From the NCBI GenBank assembly GCA_035648055.1, contig DASRMF010000116.1, positions 1 to 11,238 of the forward strand: DNA of 11,238 nucleotides, in the 5' to 3' direction. Shown piece after piece: positions 1 to 5,468 of this stretch. Below the pieces are notes generated by a model. That model ran no database searches, was not told the origin of the DNA, and worked only from the letters and a program-made list of their open reading frames with translations. A program made the translations under genes and the position numbers. Each line of letters starts with the position of its first letter. Positions within the stretch are counted from its first letter, which is position 1. The stretch is from Sediminicultor sp035648055. Lineage in GTDB: Bacteria > Atribacterota > Phoenicimicrobiia > Phoenicimicrobiales > Phoenicimicrobiaceae.

Positions 1-83
1 AAATCCATAGAATTAAATCCTTGAAAAATACCCAGTATCGGTTCTCCGTTTATCAATTTTTCCTTTGCTTTATTTTTTTTCAT
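1..83 (-). CDS. HpcH/HpaI-type aldolase, N-terminal fragment (runs off window)
   Basis: A reading frame starts at the ATG at 83 (minus strand) and is open to the window edge, giving 27 residues: MKKNKAKEKLINGEPILGIF, then QGFNSMD. A strong Shine-Dalgarno AAGGAG lies 7 nt before the ATG, which fixes the start. The pattern of a short basic helix followed by K-L-x-x-G-x-P-x-L-G-x-F matches the first beta strand of the HpcH/HpaI class II aldolase family (2-dehydro-3-deoxyglucarate or 4-hydroxy-2-oxo acid aldolases). Those enzymes cleave or form C-C bonds with pyruvate on a metal-dependent TIM barrel. None of the metal or catalytic residues is inside the window, so the family is inferred from the N-terminus only and the substrate cannot be named. 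A 10-codon ORF with a very good ribosome binding site lies just upstream (160-192) and may be a leader. Confidence 0.65.
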   Translation of the reverse strand, partial: MKKNKAKEKLINGEPILGIFQGFNSMD

Positions 84-159
84 CGTTTTACTCCTTAAAC
101 ATCTTGGTTTAATCTCCTCATTAGGAGTCTTAATGGTTTAATATAACTTTCCTTCTATT

Positions 160-192
160 TCATTTGATAAAATAATTTTCCTTTTTACTCAT
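160..192 (-). CDS. possible 10-residue leader peptide or gene relic
   Basis: On the minus strand the textbook site AGGAGG is followed 6 nt later by an ATG (192) and a 10-codon frame, MSKKENYFIK, ending in TGA. The start of the aldolase fragment is 76 nt downstream. Between them a short CTCCT/AGGAG dyad (114-127) could fold. The ribosome binding site is better than most in the window, which argues that ribosomes load here. The frame may be a leader peptide for the aldolase gene or the decayed start of a lost gene. No homology can be claimed for ten residues. Confidence 0.3.
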   Translation of the reverse strand: MSKKENYFIK

Positions 193-217
193 AAATCCCT
201 CCTAAATTTTGGAAAAT

Positions 218-228
218 AACAGGGACAC
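218..228 (+). repeat. inverted-repeat arm AACAGGGACAC (left copy)
   Basis: AACAGGGACAC here is the exact reverse complement of GTGTCCCTGTT at 925-935. The two arms flank the SnoaL-like gene. Short GGGACA-type palindrome arms of this sort recur in REP-like elements of environmental Firmicutes; membership of a particular family is inferred. Confidence 0.5.
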
Positions 229-231
229 CTC

Positions 232-327
232 TTATTCTTTTAAATCTATAATAATTTGTTCTAATCTTCTTCTTAATGTTTCTTCTTTTTTAGCAACTAC
301 TGAATGATTTAGTATTTCTTTTTTTTC
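232..327 (-). pseudogene. possible C-terminal gene remnant
   Basis: Between two in-frame stops on the minus strand, 31 codons read EKKEILNHSVVAKKEETLRR then RLEQIIIDLKE. This is an amphipathic, charge-patterned sequence more like real protein than random AT-rich DNA. It has no start codon or ribosome binding site and ends a few bases before the AACAGGGACAC arm at 218-228. It may be the tail of a decayed gene, perhaps one linked to the repeat. I do not recognise the family. Confidence 0.22.
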
Positions 328-347
328 TTATATAAGATAACTTTTTA

Positions 348-773
348 TTATGGTTTCGCCGATGAATGGTGGTGGACTATTTTCCACTCTCCTTGGGCAT
401 TCTTTTTCCAAACAAATGAAAATCTGGCCTCAACTACTTGTCTATCATCACCTGGCCCAACTTCAAAATTATACATCCCGCAATGCAAATAACAATCAGC
501 TCTAAAAGCTTGAACTTCTTCTTTTATAATTTTACCCGTAGGATTTTTTTTAAGAAAGTGTTTAAAATATTCTTCCGCACCTTTTTGCCCCTTCTTGAAT
601 TCCCCCGAAGTCGTAGGTAAGAAGGTGGCATCTGTAAAATAAAGTGCCGCTACTTCTTTAGGATTTCCGGTTTGTAGAGTACTATTCCATTTACTAAAAT
701 TTCTACTGGCAATTTCTTGGATTGTTTGAGTATTCTCTTGTGGTGAAGTAACATCTTTATATTTTTCTGACAT
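348..773 (-). CDS. SnoaL/CaMKII association-domain-like protein (SgcJ/EcaC type)
   Basis: This is a 141-residue cytosolic protein of the NTF2-like fold. Visible family features are FSKWNSTLQTGNPKEVAALY (26-45), ATFLPTTSGEF (49-59), an acidic-aromatic middle with GMYNFEVG (99-106), and the C-terminal strands ARFSFVWKK (116-124) and EWKIVHHHSSAKP (129-141). The W-L-TG-P-VA-LY, LPT-S and I-HHHSS pattern is that of CaMKII_AD/DUF4440 proteins, often annotated SgcJ/EcaC family; most have no assigned reaction. The ATG at 773 is chosen because GGGGGA lies a few bases upstream. A TTG four codons earlier (785) would put that site inside the gene. The gene stands alone, flanked by inverted AACAGGGACAC arms (218-228 and 925-935), with an extended -10-like TGATAAAAT about 20-30 nt upstream. 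Function beyond the fold is unknown. Confidence 0.85.
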   Translation of the reverse strand: MSEKYKDVTSPQENTQTIQEIASRNFSKWNSTLQTGNPKEVAALYFTDATFLPTTSGEFKKGQKGAEEYFKHFLKKNPTGKIIKEEVQAFRADCYLHCGMYNFEVGPGDDRQVVEARFSFVWKKNAQGEWKIVHHHSSAKP

Positions 774-836
774 AATTTCCCCCAAATTAATAATAAGTAA
801 ATTTTATCACAAGTTATGCCGACCCTGCCTAAATAA

Positions 837-854
837 ATTGACATAATCGTCAAT
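837..854. promoter_or_regulatory. dyad ATTGAC-N6-GTCAAT, operator-like
   Basis: A perfect 6+6 inverted repeat with a 6-nt spacer lies about 65-80 nt upstream of the SnoaL-like gene start (773). It also carries TTGAC-type -35-like sequences on both strands. Its position fits a repressor or activator site for that gene, but short AT-rich dyads are common and there is no second copy. Confidence 0.25.
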
Positions 855-924
855 CAATCACAAGCGGTTTTTTATTATGGTGGTCTAGAGCCATCGTGCG
901 ATTCTTTTGTATAAATAATATATA

Positions 925-935
925 GTGTCCCTGTT
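925..935 (+). repeat. inverted-repeat arm GTGTCCCTGTT (right copy)
   Basis: This is the exact reverse complement of the arm at 218-228. It lies a few bases downstream of the stop codon of the Imm5-like gene (942-1418, minus), so the pair encloses the SnoaL-like gene and its promoter region, a unit of about 0.7 kb. Confidence 0.5.
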
Positions 936-941
936 TACTCC

Positions 942-1418
942 TTATTTATTTATTTTAAAGTGCTTCTCTTTCAAAGTCATTGTGGTTAGGACAAGCTCTA
1001 TTATTTCTGATGGCAATTGTTCATTTTGCCATTTTCTTTCTACATCTACTGATTTACCTGCATTTTTTACGGCTTTCAAAGCATACAAAGCTGCTCCCAA
1101 CGAATGGTCAGCCATATGAGCAGTTGCTACAGCGTGTCCAATGGAACGGGCAACTGCTACTATAATTGGGTTTGAAGATTCCCTGGCTACAGCATGTGCA
1201 CTTACAGATGCATTTCTTGCTTCACCTACTGTTAATTTTTCTTTTTCCCATTCTTTAGCAACATATAGTGCATTAATTAGCCGCTTGTCAATATTCTTGT
1301 CAATCAGTGATAATACGTGTTCTGAACATTCCCTTACCCATCTAATTAATTGATGATGATGATCTTTGGTGAGTGGTCCGCCACGATGTATTACAACAAA
1401 TTGCTTATCTCGCATCAT
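942..1418 (-). CDS. Imm5-like putative immunity protein
   Basis: This 158-residue, alpha-helical, soluble protein matches the family annotated 'putative immunity protein' (Imm-5-like domain). Recognisable elements in order are an N-terminal RGGPLTKDHHHQLIRWVREC (12-31), VAKEWEKEKLTVGEAR (53-68), a helix with SAHAVARE (73-80), and the family's hallmark GHAVATAHMADHSLGAALYA (94-113) running into LKAV. The H-x(4)-A-H-M-A-D-H arrangement is conserved in the family. Function is predicted by association with bacterial toxin systems and is not experimentally defined for most members. No toxin gene lies beside it, so the immunity role is uncertain here. The ribosome binding site GGAG precedes two consecutive ATG codons (1418 and 1415); either could start the protein. 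It lies 96 nt downstream of the flavodoxin at 1515 and may share its transcript. Confidence 0.82.
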   Translation of the reverse strand: MMRDKQFVVIHRGGPLTKDHHHQLIRWVRECSEHVLSLIDKNIDKRLINALYVAKEWEKEKLTVGEARNASVSAHAVARESSNPIIVAVARSIGHAVATAHMADHSLGAALYALKAVKNAGKSVDVERKWQNEQLPSEIIELVLTTMTLKEKHFKINK

Positions 1419-1514
1419 TATTACTCCAAGTATAAGAAAATTTTCTTTACTTCATTGAATTTATCCCTGGCCATACATTCTATTGTTTGCATAAAGAAAG
1501 TTATTTGACTATTA

Positions 1515-2000
1515 TTAGCTGTGCGCGTTCTGTTTCAGCTTCTGAGCAAACTCTTCCGCATGTTTAAGGTCTAGAGCATTAGGTCTACCCTTATTTATTC
1601 CCCCAAATAGTTTAAGAAAACTATTTGTGTTAAAACCTTTACAACTGAATTCATCAACGATCATGTAACCTTTAGATTGCAGTTTTCCCCTGAGCAAGAA
1701 GTGATCTTGGGCAACTTTGGCTTCTCCCATAATTGCACTGGTTGAGAAAATGAATGTTTTCTTGTTGGTGACTGGTAGTAGTTTATCGGCAAGGTCAAGC
1801 AGAAATTTATGGTGTTTTGCACTATAAATCCCTGAGCCAAAGCCTATTAGACTATACTCTTGAAGCTCTTCAGGGTTTATTTGCTGCGGCGTTTTTATTT
1901 GGGCATCAAGCACTTTTGCAAAGACCTTAGCGATTTTTTCAGTATTATTGTGATGATATGAATACAAAACCAGTAAAGATTTCATTATCATATTTTCCAT
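1515..2000 (-). CDS. flavodoxin family protein (paralogue 1)
   Basis: This 161-residue cytosolic FMN-binding electron carrier has the flavodoxin fold. Beta strand 1 (LLVLYS, 9-14) leads into the FMN-phosphate loop SYHHNNTEKI (14-23). IGFGSGIYSAKHH (52-64) and FSTS (85-88) form the isoalloxazine loops. The C-terminal FSCKGFNT (118-125) and GGINKGRPN (133-141) are shared almost exactly with the second flavodoxin at 4378-4821. The phosphate loop has Asn where most flavodoxins and the paralogue have Gly (HHNNT versus HHGNT), which may alter FMN binding. The ATG at 2000 is preceded by AGGTG at 8 nt; a second ATG at codon 6 (MKSLLVLYS) would match the paralogue's start better. A TATCATGCA/TGCATGATA dyad 46-86 nt upstream may control it. 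Confidence 0.88.
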   Translation of the reverse strand: MENMIMKSLLVLYSYHHNNTEKIAKVFAKVLDAQIKTPQQINPEELQEYSLIGFGSGIYSAKHHKFLLDLADKLLPVTNKKTFIFSTSAIMGEAKVAQDHFLLRGKLQSKGYMIVDEFSCKGFNTNSFLKLFGGINKGRPNALDLKHAEEFAQKLKQNAHS

Positions 2001-2045
2001 TTTTTTTCACCTATTATTTTTATTATTTAAATTTTCCTGTGCGGT

Positions 2046-2086
2046 TATCATGCACCATTTTTCCCCTTATGCCCTTATGCATGATA
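2046..2086. promoter_or_regulatory. 9-bp inverted repeat with tandem CCCTTATG, candidate operator
   Basis: TATCATGCA (2046-2054) and TGCATGATA (2078-2086) are perfect inverted repeats. Two tandem CCCTTATG copies (2064-2071, 2072-2079) lie between them and run into the right arm. The element is 46-86 nt upstream of the flavodoxin ATG at 2000. On the minus strand TATCAT could serve as a -10 with poor -35 sequence, so the dyad would overlap the transcription start, as repressor sites often do. No cognate regulator is visible. Confidence 0.4.
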
Positions 2087-2258
2087 CTTTAATATTTGGA
2101 AAAGAATAAGAAAGGGGAAAGTATTAAATGCTTGAAACTTTTAGATTATATTCGACCCTTACTATTAAAAATCCTTCTTTTTCTGAAAAATAATATATAA
2201 CAATAAAAAAGCCCTCCCCTCTCCACTCTTTTCCGTTTCTCCGTTTTTTCATATTCCA

Positions 2259-2267
2259 TGTTATAAT
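2259..2267 (+). promoter_or_regulatory. extended -10 promoter TGT-TATAAT for the GNAT gene
   Basis: TG at 2259-2260, one base, then a perfect TATAAT (2262-2267) form an extended -10 element. No good -35 hexamer is seen, which is tolerated by extended -10 promoters. The predicted start near 2274 gives a leader of about 117 nt before the ATG at 2391, containing the shared 20-nt motif and the 9-bp hairpin. Confidence 0.55.
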
Positions 2268-2296
2268 AAAAAATATAAGAATTATCCAAAGTTGAA

Positions 2297-2316
2297 ATAC
2301 CCAGAAGCACTTCAGA
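2297..2316 (+). promoter_or_regulatory. shared leader motif ATACCCAGAAGCACTTCAGA (copy 1)
   Basis: This 20-mer recurs with one base deleted at 5469-5487 on the minus strand. Each copy ends 74 nt before the start codon of the next gene in the same orientation (GNAT here, pyruvate-kinase C-domain protein there). The flanks are otherwise unrelated. It could be a regulator-binding site, an RNA element or a short dispersed repeat. Confidence 0.4.
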
Positions 2317-2343
2317 TACCTGGTTAAATGGAGGGCATAGACA

Positions 2344-2367
2344 AACTGGTTCGGATATGAACCAGTT
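2344..2367 (+). promoter_or_regulatory. perfect 9-bp leader hairpin AACTGGTTC/GAACCAGTT
   Basis: AACTGGTTC (2344-2352), a 6-nt loop GGATAT, and GAACCAGTT (2359-2367) form a perfect stem ending 23 nt before the GNAT start. CTGGTT occurs a second time at 2320-2325 and could pair with the same AACCAG (2360-2365), giving two mutually exclusive folds. No U-tract follows, so it is not an intrinsic terminator as it stands. It may be an RNA switch or a DNA operator of TetR-like size. Confidence 0.5.
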
Positions 2368-2390
2368 AGATCTCATTGCAGAAGGAAGAG

Positions 2391-2876
2391 ATGATTAGAA
2401 AAGTAACCTTTGATGATATAGAGCAAATTTGTGATATTTATAACCACTATATACAAAATACTATCATCACTTTTGAAGAGAGTCCTGTTTCCTATAAAGA
2501 AATGAAAAAACGTATAGTCGATATTACTTCGTGTCTACCATTTTTTGTTTATACAGAAAATGAAGAAATCATTGGCTATACGTATGCAAGCAAATGGAAA
2601 GGCAGATGTGCCTATCGTTTTTCTGTTGAAGCAACAGTCTACTTAAAGGCCGGTAAACTGGGTAAAGGAATTGGGACTAAACTATACACTGCGCTATTAA
2701 ATGATCTCGGGAAAAGAAACATTCATGCAGTTATAGGTAGCATAGCACTGCCTAATAAGGAAAGCCAACATTTGCACGAAAAATATGGTTTTAAAAAAGT
2801 CGCTCATTTTACAGAAGTTGGATATAAGTTTAATAAATGGATAGATGTTGGTTATTGGGAACTACTGTTAAAATAA
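2391..2876 (+). CDS. GNAT N-acetyltransferase, phosphinothricin acetyltransferase (PAT/Bar, YwnH/MddA) type
   Basis: This 161-residue cytosolic enzyme is predicted to transfer acetyl from acetyl-CoA to the amino group of a small amino-acid-like substrate. Substrate-side motif TFEESPVSY (27-35) matches the T-x-E-x-x-P loop of PAT/Bar proteins. AYRFSVEATVYL (74-85) carries the family's conserved Glu-Val/Thr-Tyr strand. LGKGIGTKLYTALL (90-103) is the acetyl-CoA pyrophosphate loop (motif A). GSIALPNKESQHLHEKYGF (116-134) and DVGYWEL (152-158) complete the fold. Family members acetylate phosphinothricin, methionine sulfone/sulfoximine or related analogues; the natural substrate here is unknown. 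The ATG at 2391 follows AAGGA closely; a TTG at 2376 in frame lacks a ribosome binding site. The gene is alone on the plus strand, and the structured leader upstream suggests regulated expression. Confidence 0.88.
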   Translation: MIRKVTFDDIEQICDIYNHYIQNTIITFEESPVSYKEMKKRIVDITSCLPFFVYTENEEIIGYTYASKWKGRCAYRFSVEATVYLKAGKLGKGIGTKLYTALLNDLGKRNIHAVIGSIALPNKESQHLHEKYGFKKVAHFTEVGYKFNKWIDVGYWELLLK

Positions 2877-2905
2877 ACTCTTAAGCTCTCGCCGATATAT
2901 CTAAG

Positions 2906-3016
2906 GTGACAGGGGACTGTAATACGATAAAGGGCACTTTTAAATTCTATTCTTAATGGTCTGGTTATGGGGTCAATTTAGTATATCTTTTATTGCATTG
3001 CAAGACTTGCCCCTAT
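2906..3016. repeat. REP-like palindrome relics in a convergent intergenic gap
   Basis: The 231-nt gap between the convergent GNAT and WGNN-repeat genes holds no ORF of note. It contains GTGACAGGGGACTGT (2906-2920), whose ACAG/CTGT ends pair, and an imperfect hairpin ATGGGGTCAA (2967-2976) with TTGCCCCTAT (3007-3016), 9 of 10 pairs including one G-U. The GGGGTCA core matches the arm of the large hairpin at 10871-10948. There is no clear U-tract, so a terminator role for either gene is unproven. Confidence 0.35.
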
Positions 3017-3107
3017 AGGTTTCTATAAATAAAAGAGATGAAAGTCCTTTGTCTTGCCTATTAGTTAAACATAATATTTTATTTCAAAGGATCGAAATCT
3101 AAAAAGA

Positions 3108-3893
3108 CTAAATTTCTTTTTCATATTCGTATTTTACCGTTACATAATCATTGCCCCATTGATCACTTGCGCGTTTATAGGCTTCAGGATTTCTATTTTT
3201 ATTTTTTTGTAGCCAATCATATGCTTCAACTTGTTGTTCGTACTTGTATTTCACCTTGGGATAGTCATATGTCCACTCTTTTATTACCTGTAACATAATT
3301 TCCGGATAGGCTTTTTGTTGACTAATCCACTCATATGCCTCGACTTGCTGTTCGTATTCATATTTAACCATCGCATAATTATTGCCCCACTTTTTGCGAA
3401 CCCTTGCCATGATGTCAGTATAATTAGTTTGTTTAACAATCCAGTCATATGCTTCGGTCTGTAATTTAACTTCATCATTTACCATTTCAGAATTGTTGCC
3501 CCACCAAGTTAAGGCATTTGCTTTAAAAATCTCTATCATTTTTTGCCTTTCAACATTCGTTTTTGCTGCTGGTATTAACTCTGTTGTTGATGGAAGCACT
3601 GCTTTAGTTTGAGGTTCTAAACCTATTGATTCAGTTTTTAACTGTGATTGAGATTCATTAGAAAAAATATTAGGTTCAAGTGATTTTTGCCTTAATCCAC
3701 CAGCTTTAAGAATCCAAATTGCATATCCGAGTTTCTCATATTCAGAAACCAGGTCTTCTTTGTTGATCATACAAATGTTGTTTCCTTCTTGATCTTTGAT
3801 AATATAAAGTGTGGCAAAAGAACAATTAAAGAAAATTACATTTAGGAAAAATACTAAGCAGATAATAAATAATAGAAATTTAATATTTTTCAT
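3108..3893 (-). CDS. secreted protein with 38-residue WGNN tandem repeats
   Basis: This 261-residue protein is not one I recognise. Residues 1-27 form a Sec signal peptide (basic MKNIK, long hydrophobic core, likely cleavage after SFA at 27); the Cys at 24 does not sit in a lipobox. Residues 28-62 (LYIIKDQEGNNICMINKEDL then VSEYEKLGYAIWIL) resemble short extracytoplasmic beta modules of the DUF4124 kind, a weak comparison. A Ser/Thr/Pro/Gln-rich linker spans about 72-112. The C-terminal half has four tandem units starting at W131, W169, W207 and W246, spaced 38, 38 and 39 residues, with consensus W-G-N-[ND]-x(3)-V-K-Y-E-Y-E-Q-Q-V-E-A-Y-[DE]-W; the last unit is truncated at the stop. Predicted exported, helical repeat domain, perhaps for surface or peptide binding. 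AAAGGAG lies 9 nt before the ATG. The gene is 38 nt after ywbE and probably cotranscribed. Confidence 0.82.
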   Translation of the reverse strand: MKNIKFLLFIICLVFFLNVIFFNCSFATLYIIKDQEGNNICMINKEDLVSEYEKLGYAIWILKAGGLRQKSLEPNIFSNESQSQLKTESIGLEPQTKAVLPSTTELIPAAKTNVERQKMIEIFKANALTWWGNNSEMVNDEVKLQTEAYDWIVKQTNYTDIMARVRKKWGNNYAMVKYEYEQQVEAYEWISQQKAYPEIMLQVIKEWTYDYPKVKYKYEQQVEAYDWLQKNKNRNPEAYKRASDQWGNDYVTVKYEYEKEI

Positions 3894-3931
3894 AAATTTA
3901 AACTCCTTTTATCTTTGATAACATTTTCTAA

Positions 3932-4123
3932 TTAAAGGATCTCTTTAACTCTACCAACAATACCACCATCTAGCATCACCTTGATACCATGCGGATGATT
4001 AGGTGATTTCGTAAGAATCCTTTGAACAATGCCATCCGTCAATTTCCCTGAGCGCTGATCTTGTTTTTGTACAACTCTTACTTTGCTACCTGGCTTTATG
4101 TTTTCACGCTTTATTCCTGCCAC
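3932..4123 (-). CDS. ywbE: YwbE family protein (DUF2196)
   Basis: This 63-residue protein is close to full length for the YwbE family. Hallmarks are KRENIKPGSKVRVVQKQDQR (5-24), SGKLTDGIVQRILTKSPNHP (25-44), HGIKVMLDGG (45-54) and the final GRVKEIL (57-63). The G-K-L-T-x-G-I-V and S-P-x-H-P-H-G-I-K-V blocks are diagnostic. The predicted fold is a small beta barrel; the molecular function is not established. The start is a GTG (4121-4123) with GAGG 8 nt upstream. An older, broken reading frame (pseudogene at 4111-4269) ends 13 nt inside this gene, suggesting past translational coupling. The WGNN-repeat gene follows 38 nt downstream. Confidence 0.92.
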   Translation of the reverse strand: MAGIKRENIKPGSKVRVVQKQDQRSGKLTDGIVQRILTKSPNHPHGIKVMLDGGIVGRVKEIL

Positions 4124-4269
4124 AATTTCAACCTCTTCTTTGTATAAAAATCTCTAATAAATGATTCAATCCTAATCCCTTTTTCCCTGGATAGATAAAT
4201 CTTAGCATCATGTGGACCAATTGCACTTACAAAAAGTTAGGCATCATTTTTTATATCATTTGCAATCTT
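4111..4269 (-). pseudogene. broken ORF overlapping the start of ywbE
   Basis: On the minus strand 4269-4240 reads KIANDIKNDA, then an in-frame TAA (4237-4239). The same frame continues for 41 codons as LFVSAIGPHDAKIYLSREKG then IRIESFIRDFYTKKRLKLWQE, stopping at 4111 inside ywbE. The sequence is protein-like on both sides of the stop. Upstream, a one-base frame change would join it to PEPPDFFFIEDK, so the gene appears broken by small indels. The SAIG-P-x(6)-L-x(3)-KGI pattern faintly recalls the NifX/NifB C-terminal domain, but that is only a suggestion. A REP-like copy (4291-4322) lies immediately upstream. Confidence 0.4.
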
Positions 4270-4290
4270 TTATCCTCGATGAAGAAAAAA

Positions 4291-4322
4291 TCTGGGGGTT
4301 CAGGCTTCGCAATTTCATAAAA
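4291..4322 (+). repeat. degenerate copy of the GGGGTCAGGCTTC element
   Basis: TGGGGGTTCAGGCTTCGCAA followed by TTTCATAAAATC shares its CAGGCTTC core and flanking GGGG and TTTC with the hairpin arm at 10871-10896, and is very close to the copy at 6599-6620. It lies at the upstream end of the broken ORF preceding ywbE. The rest of 4270-4377 shows no gene. Confidence 0.4.
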
Positions 4323-4377
4323 TCTAAAACAATAATAGAAGAATAAAATGAACTGAACTGGCACACACTTTATGTTT

Positions 4378-4821
4378 TTATTCTAAAAGACCTTGGGCAA
4401 ATTCTAGCGCTTTTTGGCAATCTTCTTCATTGGGCCGACCTTTATTTATCCCGCCCATAAGTTTCATGGGTCCATACGTATCAAGACCTTTACAAGAAAA
4501 ATCCCCCACTATCTGAAATCCCTTTGCAGTTAAATACGCTTTTAAGGATTTATTGTAATTTCTTAAAACACCACTGGTACTAAAAACAAAGGCTTTTTTA
4601 CCTTTAACTGCCGGCAATTTCCCTACTAATTGGAGAATACTTTCATGATGTTTCCCGAAATAAATTCCAGAACCAAAACCAATCAAATCATATTCCTCCC
4701 ATTTACTCACTTCCTCATCTGACGGTTTGACCATTTTGGTTTTCAATTCATCCGCAATGACTTTTGTAATCTTTTCTGTATTTCCATGATGGACAGAATT
4801 GTAAATTATCAATACTTTCAT
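4378..4821 (-). CDS. flavodoxin family protein (paralogue 2)
   Basis: This 147-residue soluble FMN electron carrier has a canonical phosphate loop, NSVHHGNTEKI (8-18). IGFGSGIYFGKHH (47-59) and FSTSGVL (80-86) contribute the flavin-ring loops, and FSCKGLDT (108-115) and GGINKGRPN (123-131) are near-identical to the paralogue at 1515-2000. Flavodoxins replace ferredoxin as low-potential one-electron carriers, often under iron limitation; the specific partner here is unknown. It starts 25 nt after the stop of the pyruvate-kinase C-domain gene, with GAGG 9 nt before its ATG, so the two are almost certainly one operon. Compared with paralogue 1 the N-terminus is shorter and the loop Gly is retained. 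Confidence 0.92.
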   Translation of the reverse strand: MKVLIIYNSVHHGNTEKITKVIADELKTKMVKPSDEEVSKWEEYDLIGFGSGIYFGKHHESILQLVGKLPAVKGKKAFVFSTSGVLRNYNKSLKAYLTAKGFQIVGDFSCKGLDTYGPMKLMGGINKGRPNEEDCQKALEFAQGLLE

Positions 4822-4846
4822 TTTATTTTTCCTCTTTTAATAAATA

Positions 4847-5395
4847 TTATAAAATAGGTTTGCAAATAATCTCATTGATTCGGAGTGAAGTTACCTTGGT
4901 GCTGGGCGCTGCAGTAGCCACAACTGCAAAATCTGCTCCGCCTCCCGTTCCGGCAACCACAATCACTTTTTCACCCATTTTTATACAACCGCCATCACAG
5001 GCCATCATGGTTATTTCAACACATACTTTCATTCCTTGTCCAATAACCCGAAGAATATTAGCCAGGGCCTTTGGTGTATTTGTACCGTATAGGTCGTTAG
5101 CAGAAAATAACATCGTTCCAAAGTGGACGATATGTTTCTTTTCATGTAATTCATTGACTAATTCTTGTGGAAATTGATTACCCTCATCCCTCAAACTGAA
5201 TTGCCAGGGAACGACCACTAAATGAATATCCTTTCCACTAACAGCATCTAAAAATGATTTTGCAGTGAACCCCCGGGTTGAGGCCAGAACAATCCGGTTG
5301 ATATTTCTTGATTTTGCCCTTTTTAGAACTAATTTTATAACTTCTGCTGTATTTTCTTTACCTGGTTTTTCGAAATAAACAATTTTTTCTTCCAT
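4847..5395 (-). CDS. stand-alone pyruvate kinase C-terminal (alpha/beta) domain protein
   Basis: This 182-residue protein consists only of the domain that forms the allosteric C-terminus of pyruvate kinase (PK_C fold). The catalytic TIM barrel is absent, so it cannot be a pyruvate kinase. Visible features are an opening strand KIVYFEKPG (4-12), helix TAEVIKLVLKRA (16-27), the nucleotide-like loop IVLASTRGFTA (35-45), VVVPWQFSL (60-68), a conserved GQGMKVCVEITMMACDGG (119-136) and the glycine-rich GTGGGADFAVV (149-159). Such stand-alone proteins occur in clostridia and archaea and have no assigned reaction; small-ligand binding is likely from the fold. GAGGT lies 7 nt before the ATG. It leads the operon with the flavodoxin at 4378-4821. 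No clean -35/-10 pair is visible in the 94-nt spacer upstream, which carries the shared motif at 5469-5487. Confidence 0.85.
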   Translation of the reverse strand: MEEKIVYFEKPGKENTAEVIKLVLKRAKSRNINRIVLASTRGFTAKSFLDAVSGKDIHLVVVPWQFSLRDEGNQFPQELVNELHEKKHIVHFGTMLFSANDLYGTNTPKALANILRVIGQGMKVCVEITMMACDGGCIKMGEKVIVVAGTGGGADFAVVATAAPSTKVTSLRINEIICKPIL

Positions 5396-5468
5396 TTTTT
5401 TTACCTCTCATACTTATAATATAAAACATGATCATTTTACTCATCGCAAGACCTGGGCGTTCTTACTT

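Noticed and set aside
2146..2376. 76-residue minus-strand ORF between flavodoxin 1 and the GNAT gene
   Set aside because: No ribosome binding site, overlaps the GNAT promoter and leader, low-complexity composition and no recognisable motif.
4291..4322. Reading this repeat purely as coding sequence (EIAKPEPPDFFF on the minus strand)
   Set aside because: The related copy at 6599-6620 also translates similarly (EITKPNP), but both match the 10871 palindrome core at the DNA level, so the repeat explanation is simpler. A contribution to the broken ORF's frame cannot be excluded.
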